Shown here piece after piece: positions 9,858-16,850 of a DNA stretch of 64,000 nt. The notes beneath the pieces are model-generated. The model was given only the letters and a program-made list of their open reading frames with translations. It was not told the origin of the DNA and ran no database searches. The position numbers were made by a program, and so were the translations under genes. The DNA is taken from positions 62,001 through 126,000 of the forward strand of contig NZ_WFLI01000014.1 in NCBI RefSeq assembly GCF_009208555.1. Direction: 5' to 3'. Source of the DNA: Janthinobacterium violaceinigrum. GTDB taxonomy: Bacteria > Pseudomonadota > Gammaproteobacteria > Burkholderiales > Burkholderiaceae_D. Positions within the stretch are counted from its first letter, which is position 1, and every line of letters begins with the position of its first letter.

Positions 9858-10059
9858 GGTTGGCAGGCGCTTATTGTATAGCGCATTGGTGCAGGCGTGA
9901 GGTGGACGGTGGCGACCTCATTTCCGTATGACCATTAGAAAAATGCATCTTGATATGGCTCAGTGAACCCGGTGTTCATGGCCTGCGCTGCGCGCTTTGA
10001 CGGCAAGATGGGAGATCGTCTTTTTTAGGTGCAGGCGTGATTTCCTCCTTGAACTTCCT
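9858..10059. other. Intergenic stretch before toxin remnant
   Basis: About 200 bases with no convincing gene or terminator. Given the truncated toxin that follows, part of it may be decayed sequence of the missing toxin N-terminal half, but I cannot recognise any of it. Confidence 0.4.
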
Positions 10060-10226
10060 TCGTTTATGGACGAGCATGACCTACGACAGATCATTTTATT
10101 GCTGTGCGGTGGCGCAAGCGCACGCAGCCGAAAGACATCGAATACGCCTGTGCCTGCTGGCACGACTGGAAGGAGAGGGGACATGAGCGAGGACATCCGC
10201 AAACCACCGAGAGACCGCTCGCATGA
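10060..10226 (+). pseudogene. Frameshifted remnant of a HigB-type (RelE/ParE) toxin
   Basis: The frame starting near 10060 encodes EHDLRQIILLLCGG, the hallmark of the C-terminal strand of HigB-like toxins. After GGC the canonical GDK-TQ-DI helix continues only in the next frame: KRTQPKDIEYACACWHDWKE, ending at the TGA at 10224-10226. Adding one base between 10114 and 10115 (GC to GAC) would rejoin the frames as LLLCGGDKRTQPKDIE. The N-terminal half of a normal toxin of about 100 residues is not visible upstream. The remnant overlaps the start of the antitoxin gene, the usual order for this toxin-antitoxin type. I infer a dead toxin by frameshift plus 5' loss. Confidence 0.78.
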
Positions 10227-10530
10227 CGAGGCGATGGCCGAACTGTACCGCGACGATCCCGCCTTCGCCCTGGAACTGATCAACAATATCCTCGCCGACG
10301 GCGACCATGGCGAACTGCTGGCCGTGCTGCGCCAGCTGACGCGCGCCTTTGGCGGCGTGCCCGCCGTGGCGCAGGTGGCCAAGCTCAATCCTACCCAGCT
10401 GTACCGGACCTTGTCGCCCGAAGGCAATCCCTCGCTCGCCACCTTGACGGCCATCCTCGACGCCATGGGCTTGCGCCTGGCCGTGGAACCCAGGCAGCCC
10501 GAACGTCCATTTCCCGCGCCGGCTGCCTGA
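10183..10530 (+). CDS. HigA-like addiction module antidote protein (orphan antitoxin)
   Basis: The protein is 115 residues from the ATG at 10183, which has a strong AAGGAG seven bases upstream. It belongs to the putative addiction-module antidote family with a C-terminal helix-turn-helix: AVAQVAKLNPTQLYRTLSPE followed by NPSLATLTAILDAMGLRL. The N-terminal part (AMAELYRDDPAFALELINNI) is typical of the same family. Its cognate toxin is represented only by the frameshifted remnant just upstream. The intact frame suggests the antitoxin is retained, perhaps as an autorepressor or as an antidote to a related toxin elsewhere. Confidence 0.85.
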   Translation: MSEDIRKPPRDRSHDEAMAELYRDDPAFALELINNILADGDHGELLAVLRQLTRAFGGVPAVAQVAKLNPTQLYRTLSPEGNPSLATLTAILDAMGLRLAVEPRQPERPFPAPAA

Positions 10531-10543
10531 ATCCCCTGGCGGC

Positions 10544-11566
10544 TTAAAACGCCACGGGCCGCGCTTCGCGCATCGCTTGCGTCATGGCCAGGCCGATGCG
10601 CGTCGCTTCCGTCGCGTCGTGCAAGGTCAATGACAGGGTGCGCCGGCCCAGTGCCGCATCCGTGAATTCCTGCGCCTCGATCAGGAAGGCGTCGGCGAAG
10701 CGGGCATAGAAATCCGGCGTGCATTCATTGCGCACGCCATGCGCATCCGAGATTTCCACCCGGTTCAGGCGCGGATTGCTGCCCACGGCCAGGCGGCCGC
10801 CCGTGCCGAACACTTCCGTCAGGGTTTCATGGCCATGCGCCATGGTGCGCGAAGCCATGAAGCTGGCCATGCTACCGTCGGCAAATTCCACCGTTGCCAG
10901 GCCATTGTCAACGTCGCCGAACGCCTGCAAACCTGTGTGGATGGCGTTGGTGCCGCTCGCATACACGCGCTTGGGTACGGGATTGCCCAGCAGCCAGCGC
11001 GCCAGGTCGATATCGTGCACGCTGCAATCGAGGAAGATGCCGCCGCTGGTGGGGGCGAAGCGCATGAAGGCGCCGCTGGGATCGTTCTGGTCGCACGTCT
11101 GCGAACGCACCAGGTAGGGTTTGCCGATCAGGCCTTGCGCGATCTTTTGCTGCGCGTCATGGTAGCTGGCGTCGAAACGGCGCACGAAGCCGATCATGAC
11201 GGTCAGCTGCGGGTGGCGCGCCGCTTCCGCTTCCACCTTCAGGCAGTCGGCCAGGTCCAGCGACAGCGGTTTTTCGCAAAACACGTGCTTGCCGGCGCGC
11301 AGGGCGGCGATGATCTGGTCCGCATGCAGCGACGTGGGCGTGACGAGGAACACGGCGTCCAGGCCAGGGTGGGCCAGCAGGGCGTCGTAGTCCGCATAGC
11401 CGGTGGCGATGCCGAGCGTGCTGGCGGCCCAGTCCAGTTCCGCTGGCACGGGGCTGCAGGCGGCCACGACTTCGGCGTTGGGCACGCGCTGCGCCAGGTT
11501 GATGGCATGGCGCTGGCCCAGCCGGCCCAGGCCGACGATGCCGACTTTTAATGTTGGGGATGACAT
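10544..11566 (-). CDS. Gfo/Idh/MocA family dehydrogenase, second inositol dehydrogenase-like protein
   Basis: This 340-residue NAD-dependent oxidoreductase has a Rossmann start VGIVGLGRLGQRH (residues 8-20), the family motif CEKPLSLDLADC near 95-106 and the catalytic-region SGGIFLDCSVHDIDLARW near 170. GGAG five bases before the ATG supports the start. It is the last gene of the minus-strand regulator-iolG-dehydrogenase unit, 28 bases after iolG. It probably oxidises another inositol isomer or a related polyol (for example scyllo- or chiro-inositol); the substrate is inferred from context only. Confidence 0.85.
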   Translation of the reverse strand: MSSPTLKVGIVGLGRLGQRHAINLAQRVPNAEVVAACSPVPAELDWAASTLGIATGYADYDALLAHPGLDAVFLVTPTSLHADQIIAALRAGKHVFCEKPLSLDLADCLKVEAEAARHPQLTVMIGFVRRFDASYHDAQQKIAQGLIGKPYLVRSQTCDQNDPSGAFMRFAPTSGGIFLDCSVHDIDLARWLLGNPVPKRVYASGTNAIHTGLQAFGDVDNGLATVEFADGSMASFMASRTMAHGHETLTEVFGTGGRLAVGSNPRLNRVEISDAHGVRNECTPDFYARFADAFLIEAQEFTDAALGRRTLSLTLHDATEATRIGLAMTQAMREARPVAF

Positions 11567-11594
11567 CTTGTCTCCAGATATTTTTATTGTTGAG

Positions 11595-12584
11595 TTATAA
11601 AGTGACCACGCGCTGCTCGCGCCACGACAGGGTGGCTGCCTCGGCCAGTTCCAGTGCCTTCAAGCCATCGTGGACGGTGGTGCGCAGCGGCGTGCCGTGG
11701 CTGAGGGCGTCAAAGAAATGCGCCATTTCCTGCGCGTAGGCCACGCGATAACGTTCGAGGAAAAAATCTTCCGGCTTGTCCACGCTGACGTTCGCCGAGC
11801 CATAGGCTGTCACTTCCGTCGGCTTGTGGTTGCCTGCCTGCAGCATGCCGGCGCTGCCCAGCACTTCGAAGCGCTGGTCGTAGCCATAGGCGGCGCGGCG
11901 CGAGGCATTGATCTGGCACAAGCGTCCCTTGGCCGTGCGGATGGTGACGACGGCCGTGTCCAGGTCGCCCGCCTCGCCGATGGCGGGGTCGACCAGGCAG
12001 CTGCCCGTGGCGTGCACGCTGACGGCTTCATCGTCGAGTATCCAGCGGAAGATGTCGAAATCGTGGATCAGCATATCCTTGAAGATGCCGCCCGATACCT
12101 TGATGTAGCTGACGGGCGGCGGACCAGGATCGCGGCTGGTGACGACCAGCAATTCCGGCGTGCCGATTTCGCCCGCTTCCAGGCGCGTCTTGACGGCGTT
12201 GAAGGTGGGGTCGTAGCGGCGCTGGAAGCCCAGCATGCACAGCACCTTGGCTTCCTTCACGGCGGCGGCGCAGGCGCGCGCCCGGTCGATAGTCAGGTCG
12301 ACGGGTTTTTCGCAGAAGATGGCCTTGCCGGCGGCGGCCGAGCGCAGGATCAGGTCCGCATGCGTGTCCGTGCTGGAGGCGATGACGACGGCCTTGATGG
12401 CCGGGTCCGCCAGCGCCGTTTCCACCGTGGCGCTGCTGCCGCCATGCAGGCCGGCCAGCGCGGCGGCCGCTTCCTGGTTGACGTCGACCACGTACTTGAA
12501 CTGCACGCCGGGTTGCGCGGCCAGGTTGGCCGCGTGGATCTTGCCGATGCGTCCGGCGCCAAACAATGCTACTTCAATCATCAT
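11595..12584 (-). CDS. iolG: Myo-inositol 2-dehydrogenase
   Basis: The protein is 329 residues and catalyses the first step of inositol catabolism, oxidising myo-inositol to scyllo-inosose (2-keto-myo-inositol) with NAD. The Rossmann motif VALFGAGRIGKIHAANL sits at residues 5-21, the EKPVDL motif near 93, and SGGIFKDMLIHDFDIFRWIL near 165 carries the conserved Asp and His of the active site. Two adjacent ATG codons (12584 and 12581) follow AGGAG; the second has the better 6-base spacing. The start overlaps the end of the RpiR-type regulator gene by about 11 bases, so the two are probably coupled. Confidence 0.9.
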   Translation of the reverse strand: MMIEVALFGAGRIGKIHAANLAAQPGVQFKYVVDVNQEAAAALAGLHGGSSATVETALADPAIKAVVIASSTDTHADLILRSAAAGKAIFCEKPVDLTIDRARACAAAVKEAKVLCMLGFQRRYDPTFNAVKTRLEAGEIGTPELLVVTSRDPGPPPVSYIKVSGGIFKDMLIHDFDIFRWILDDEAVSVHATGSCLVDPAIGEAGDLDTAVVTIRTAKGRLCQINASRRAAYGYDQRFEVLGSAGMLQAGNHKPTEVTAYGSANVSVDKPEDFFLERYRVAYAQEMAHFFDALSHGTPLRTTVHDGLKALELAEAATLSWREQRVVTL

Positions 12585-13440
12585 GTTCTCCTGGGGTGTG
12601 GATTTCTTCGATGTCGAGCTCTAATTTGTATGCCAGCGCGATGAACAGCGCCTGGCACAGGCAGATGGTGCTGGTCAGCGAGCGGAAGGCAAAGGCGCTG
12701 CCCTCGGTGACGGTGAGCAGCGCGTCGGCGGCCCGCGCGAGCGGGGCCAGCTTGCTGTCGGTAATCACGAGGACCTTGGCACCCTTGTCCTGCGCCGCCT
12801 TGATGCACTGCTGGGTTTCCTTGCCGTAAGGCGAGAAACTGATGGCGATCGCCACATCGCGTTCGCGCACGCTGCGCATCTGTTCGCGGTGCATGCCGCC
12901 CAGTCCGCTAATCAGGTGCACGCGCTTGTCCGTGTGTTCGAGCGCGTAGGCGATGTAGGAGGCGATCGGAAAGGACCGGCGCACGCCGATCACATAGATG
13001 TTGTCCGCTTTCAGCAGCAGATTGACGGCCGCTTCCAGCTGCGCGTCGTCGAGTCCCGCGGCCAGGTCGTCGAGGCCCGCGCGGCTGGCGCCGACGAATT
13101 CGCGCGTCAGGTCGCCCGCGCTCAGGGCCGCATCGCGCGTGGAAATGAGCTTGCGGATGCGCTGCTGGTAATCGGGCGTGGCGCCGGCCTGGTCCGTGTA
13201 AGCCTGGCGGAACACGTCCTGCATTTCACTGAAGCCCGTATAGCCGAAGCGCTGCGCGAAGCGCACGATGGCCGATGGCTGCACGTCGCAGGCGGTGGCA
13301 ATGTCGCTGATGCGCTCGAGCATCAGGCTGGCCCGGTGTTTTTCGATGTATTGGGCAATGACTTTCAGCTGGCGCGACAGATTGTCGTACTCGGCGGCAA
13401 TGTGCTGCATCAGCTTTTCGATGGGGGCGGTGGCTGCCAT
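12574..13440 (-). CDS. RpiR/MurR-family regulator, probable regulator of inositol genes
   Basis: The protein is 288 residues from the ATG at 13440, which has GAGGA seven bases upstream. It has an N-terminal RpiR helix-turn-helix (ISDIATACDVQPSAIVRFAQ) and a C-terminal SIS sugar-phosphate binding domain (IYVIGVRRSFPIASYIAYAL; VAIAISFSPYGKET). It heads the minus-strand unit with iolG and is divergent from the inositol uptake operon, the classical location of IolR-type RpiR regulators in proteobacteria. A phosphorylated inositol intermediate such as the IolC product is the likely effector, by analogy. Confidence 0.9.
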   Translation of the reverse strand: MAATAPIEKLMQHIAAEYDNLSRQLKVIAQYIEKHRASLMLERISDIATACDVQPSAIVRFAQRFGYTGFSEMQDVFRQAYTDQAGATPDYQQRIRKLISTRDAALSAGDLTREFVGASRAGLDDLAAGLDDAQLEAAVNLLLKADNIYVIGVRRSFPIASYIAYALEHTDKRVHLISGLGGMHREQMRSVRERDVAIAISFSPYGKETQQCIKAAQDKGAKVLVITDSKLAPLARAADALLTVTEGSAFAFRSLTSTICLCQALFIALAYKLELDIEEIHTPGEHDD

Positions 13441-13519
13441 GTTTTTTTCCTCGGTTGCTTGCTGGGCCGCAGGATTATTGCGGCTGGTTCTGGCGAGAAT
13501 TATAGGAGTGAATCCAGAA

Positions 13520-13539
13520 AATAGAAATGATTTTCTATT
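13520..13539. promoter_or_regulatory. Candidate IolR/RpiR operator palindrome
   Basis: AATAGAA, six bases, TTCTATT is a perfect 7-bp inverted repeat in the 247-base gap between the divergent regulator and the uptake operon. Its core AGAA-N6-TTCT has the same spacing as the GGAA-N6-TTCC sites described for rhizobial IolR. It sits in an AT-rich patch with a second palindromic run (ATTTTGAAAAT, about 13547-13557). Confidence 0.6.
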
Positions 13540-13687
13540 TAAATTTATTTTGAAAATTTTATTGCATTTGTCTTTTTTGTGGCCTAAGCTGTGCGCAGTG
13601 CATCGGTTTGCGTGCCGCAAGGCCAGGCCGGTGACACCCTTCATAAAAGCTCGCAACTATAAAAAATAATCCGTCTAGGAGACATTC

Positions 13688-14737
13688 ATGCATAGCAATA
13701 AAAGCAAGGGTTTGTTGAAGTGTCTGGCCATCGCCAGCCTGGGTCTGAGCCTGGGATTGAGCACGGCCACCAGCCATGCGGCCGGCGAGAAATTCGTCAT
13801 GGTCAGCCATGCGCCGGACTCCGATTCCTGGTGGAACACCATCAAGAACGCCATCAAGCAGGCTGGCGAGGACTTCAACGTTACCGTCGACTACCGCAAT
13901 CCGCCGAATGGCGACCTGGCCGACATGGCGCGCCTGATCGAGCAGTCGGCGGCGCGCAACTATGACGGCTTGATCGCCGACATCGCCGACTTCAGCGTGC
14001 TGCAAAAACCGCTGGGCACGGTGGTCGCCAAGAAAATCATGCTCGTGACCATCAACTCAGGCACCCTCGCGCAAAGCGAGCAGCTCAAGGCCATCATGCA
14101 CGTGGGCCAGCCCGAGTATGACGCGGGCCTGGGCGCGGGCAAGCGGGCCAAGGAAGCGGGCATCAAATCGTTCGTGTGCGTGAATCACTATGCGATGAAT
14201 GCCTCGTCGTTCGAACGCTGCCGCGGTTTTGCCGATGCGCTGGGCGTCGATTTCAAATCTTCCACGCTCGACACGAATGGCGTCGACCCCGGCGTGATCG
14301 AGAGCAAGGTCAGTGCCTATCTGCGCAGCAATCCGAAGACCCAGGCCGTGCTGGCGCTGGGACCGGACTCGGCGCCGCCCGCCATGCGCGCCGTCGAGAA
14401 AATGGGCTTGAAGGGCAAGATGTATTTCGCCAGCTTCGACTTGTCGGAAGAAATTGCCAAGGGCATCAAGGATGGCAGCATCCAGTTCGCCATCGACCAG
14501 CAGCCCTACCTGCAAGGCTATATTCCTGTCGCCGTGATGGCCATCATGAAACAGCAGAAGATCACGGACCTGGCCAAGGTCAAGGAAATCCTGATTGCCA
14601 ATCCGAAATACCAGGCGCGCCTGGCGGAATACGGCCTGACACCGATCTATGGCCCGCGCCACATCAGCTCCGGCCCCGGTTTCGTGACCAAGGAAAACAT
14701 CGCCAAGGTCGAAAAATACGCGGGCCAATACCGCTGA
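13688..14737 (+). CDS. Inositol/sugar ABC transporter substrate-binding protein
   Basis: This is a 349-residue periplasmic binding protein of the ribose-binding (PBP1/Peripla_BP_4) type. A Sec signal peptide covers about residues 1-32 (cleavage after SHA). The mature part starts GEKFVMVSHAPDSDSWWNTI and contains NPPNGDLADMARLIEQ, both typical of this class. AGGAG five bases before the ATG marks the start. It is the first gene of the plus-strand operon that continues with permease, ATPase and iolCDEBA, so myo-inositol is the expected ligand. It also resembles fructose-binding FrcB-type proteins. Confidence 0.88.
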   Translation: MHSNKSKGLLKCLAIASLGLSLGLSTATSHAAGEKFVMVSHAPDSDSWWNTIKNAIKQAGEDFNVTVDYRNPPNGDLADMARLIEQSAARNYDGLIADIADFSVLQKPLGTVVAKKIMLVTINSGTLAQSEQLKAIMHVGQPEYDAGLGAGKRAKEAGIKSFVCVNHYAMNASSFERCRGFADALGVDFKSSTLDTNGVDPGVIESKVSAYLRSNPKTQAVLALGPDSAPPAMRAVEKMGLKGKMYFASFDLSEEIAKGIKDGSIQFAIDQQPYLQGYIPVAVMAIMKQQKITDLAKVKEILIANPKYQARLAEYGLTPIYGPRHISSGPGFVTKENIAKVEKYAGQYR

Positions 14738-14763
14738 TCTTCTCAATTGCCAGAGTGTGCACC

Positions 14764-14792
14764 ACGCCGCGCTGCCTTCGGGCAGGCGGCGT
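14764..14792 (+). other. UUCG-capped stem-loop after the binding-protein gene
   Basis: Arms 14764-14776 and 14781-14792 pair almost perfectly (one bulged G at 14771) around a TTCG tetraloop, an unusually stable RNA hairpin. No T-run follows. It lies between the binding-protein and permease genes, where such hairpins commonly raise the relative amount of binding protein. Confidence 0.65.
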
Positions 14793-14886
14793 ACGGGACC
14801 GCCACGCCTGGCGCCAGCGATGCTGGCAGGAAAGTAATTGGTATTGGTAGCAGGAATTGTTGCAAGTATTACTGAAAGGAATTCGT

Positions 14887-16053
14887 ATGACTGCGCTTAA
14901 ATCCAGCCTGGCTAGCCCCGGCATGAATCCTCCCCCGCCTTCCGGCGCCGCCAGCAAGCCAGTCGCCGCCGATGAGCGCGTAGGCACGACCAGCTGGGTC
15001 AAACGGTTTTTCGGCCGCCCCGAGTTCGCCTCGATTTCCGGCGCGGTGCTCGTGTTTGCCTTCTTCGTCATCACGGCCGGCGATTCCGGCATGTTCAACC
15101 TCGATGGCGTCGTCAACTGGATGCAAGTGGCATCCTACCTGGGCATCATCGCCATCGGCGCCTGCCTGCTGATGATCGCCGGTGAATTCGACCTGTCGAT
15201 CGGCTCCATGATCGGCTTTGCCGGCATGATGATCGCCATCCCGACCATCTATTTCCACTGGCCCTTGTGGGCCGCCATCCTGTTTGCCTTCGCCGGCTCG
15301 ATGGCGCTGGGCTGGCTGAACGGCTACATCGTCATCAAGACGCGCTTGCCCTCGTTCATCGTCACCCTGGCTTTTCTGTTCATCCTGCGTGGCCTGACCC
15401 TGGCCTTGTCGATCATGTTTGCCAACCGCACGATCGTCAGCGGCGTGGGCGACCTGGCCGCCAACGACTGGCTGGCCAGTCTGCTGTTCCACGGCAATGT
15501 CGCCACAGGCTTGTTTCACTGGATGGGCGCGCATGGCTGGATCGCCGTGCTCGACGATGGCTCGCCCCTGGTGAAAGGCATACCGAAAGTGATCGCCTGG
15601 TGGCTGGTGCTGGCCGCCGGCGCCGCGTTTGTCCTGTCGCGCACCCGTTTCGGCAACTGGATGTTTGCGGTGGGCGGCGATGCGAACGCGGCCAAGAATG
15701 TGGGCGTGCCGGTGCGCAAGGTCAAGATTTCCCTGTTTGTCTTCACGGCCTTCTGCGCCTGCCTGTTTGCCACCTTGCAAGTGTGCGATATCGGTTCGGC
15801 CGCCGCCGACCGCGGCATGCAAAAGGAATTCGAAGCCATCATCGCGGCCGTCATCGGCGGCGCCTTGCTGACGGGCGGCTACGGTTCCGTCGTCGGCGCC
15901 TGCTTCGGCGCACTGATCTTCGGCGTGGTGCAGATCGGTATCACTTATACGAACATCAATTCGGACTGGTTCCGCGTCTTCCTCGGCGTCATGCTGCTGA
16001 TCGCGGTGCTGTTCAATAACTTTGTACGCTCACGCGTCACGGAAGCGAGATAA
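14887..16053 (+). CDS. Inositol/sugar ABC transporter permease, RbsC/FrcC type
   Basis: The protein is 388 residues from the ATG at 14887, with AAGGA six bases upstream. It belongs to the BPD_transp_2 permease family: about ten hydrophobic segments, with ACLLMIAGEFDLSIGSMIGF early and NWMFAVGGDANAAKNVGVPV late as the diagnostic motifs. An N-terminal cytoplasmic tail of about 45 residues precedes the first membrane segment. Being a homodimeric permease type, one gene suffices. It sits between the binding-protein and ATPase genes of the inositol operon. Confidence 0.9.
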   Translation: MTALKSSLASPGMNPPPPSGAASKPVAADERVGTTSWVKRFFGRPEFASISGAVLVFAFFVITAGDSGMFNLDGVVNWMQVASYLGIIAIGACLLMIAGEFDLSIGSMIGFAGMMIAIPTIYFHWPLWAAILFAFAGSMALGWLNGYIVIKTRLPSFIVTLAFLFILRGLTLALSIMFANRTIVSGVGDLAANDWLASLLFHGNVATGLFHWMGAHGWIAVLDDGSPLVKGIPKVIAWWLVLAAGAAFVLSRTRFGNWMFAVGGDANAAKNVGVPVRKVKISLFVFTAFCACLFATLQVCDIGSAAADRGMQKEFEAIIAAVIGGALLTGGYGSVVGACFGALIFGVVQIGITYTNINSDWFRVFLGVMLLIAVLFNNFVRSRVTEAR

Positions 16054-16056
16054 ATC

Positions 16057-16842
16057 ATGAGCGAACATATTCTTGCCCTGGAAAACGTCAGCAAGCGTTT
16101 CGGCTCCGTGCTGGCGCTGCAGAACATCACCATGCGGCTGAAAGAGGGCGAAGTGCATTGTTTGCTGGGCGACAATGGTGCCGGCAAGTCCACCCTGATC
16201 AAGACCCTGGCCGGCGTGCACAAGCCGACCGACGGTCAATACCTGGTCGATGGCAAGCCCGTCGTCTTCAATTCGCCCAGCGAGGCGCTGGATATGGGCG
16301 TGGCCACCGTCTACCAGGATCTGGCGCTGGTGCCGCTGTTGTCCGTGGCGCGCAATTTCTTCATGGGCCGCGAGCCGATGAAAAAGCTGCTGGGCCTGGT
16401 ACCCGTGATGGATATCGACTACGCGGCAGAAACGGCGCGCGCCAAGCTGGCCGAGATGGGCATCATGGTGCGCGACCCGCACCAGGCCATCGGCACCATG
16501 TCGGGCGGCGAAAAGCAGTGCCTGGCCATTGCCCGCGCCATCCACTTCGGCGCCCGCGTGCTGATCCTCGACGAGCCCACGGCGGCCCTGGGCGTGAAAC
16601 AATCGTTCAATGTGCTGAAACTGATCTACAAGGCGCGCGAACGGGGCATTTCCGTGATCTTCATTACGCATAATGTGCACCATGCGTATCCGGTGGGCGA
16701 TTCGTTCACTTTGCTGAACCGGGGCAAGTCGCTGGGCACGTTCACCAAGGATACGGTGACCAAGGACGCCTTGCTGGACATGATGGCGGGCGGTGCGGAA
16801 ATGCAAACGCTGATGGCTGAACTCGACGGTGTCACGATTTAA
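16057..16842 (+). CDS. Inositol/sugar ABC transporter ATPase, single-domain (FrcA-like)
   Basis: This is a 261-residue ABC ATPase. Walker [10 protein letters not shown] spans residues 38-46, the signature is MSGGEKQC near 148, and Walker B is [16 protein letters not shown] near 168. Sugar importers with RbsC-type permeases usually use a double-domain RbsA protein of about 500 residues; this one has a single ABC domain like FrcA of the fructose importer, so two copies must pair. It begins three bases after the permease stop and ends eight bases before iolC. Confidence 0.9.
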   Translation: MSEHILALENVSKRFGSVLALQNITMRLKEGEVHCLLGDNGAGKSTLIKTLAGVHKPTDGQYLVDGKPVVFNSPSEALDMGVATVYQDLALVPLLSVARNFFMGREPMKKLLGLVPVMDIDYAAETARAKLAEMGIMVRDPHQAIGTMSGGEKQCLAIARAIHFGARVLILDEPTAALGVKQSFNVLKLIYKARERGISVIFITHNVHHAYPVGDSFTLLNRGKSLGTFTKDTVTKDALLDMMAGGAEMQTLMAELDGVTI

Positions 16843-16850
16843 GGATAACC

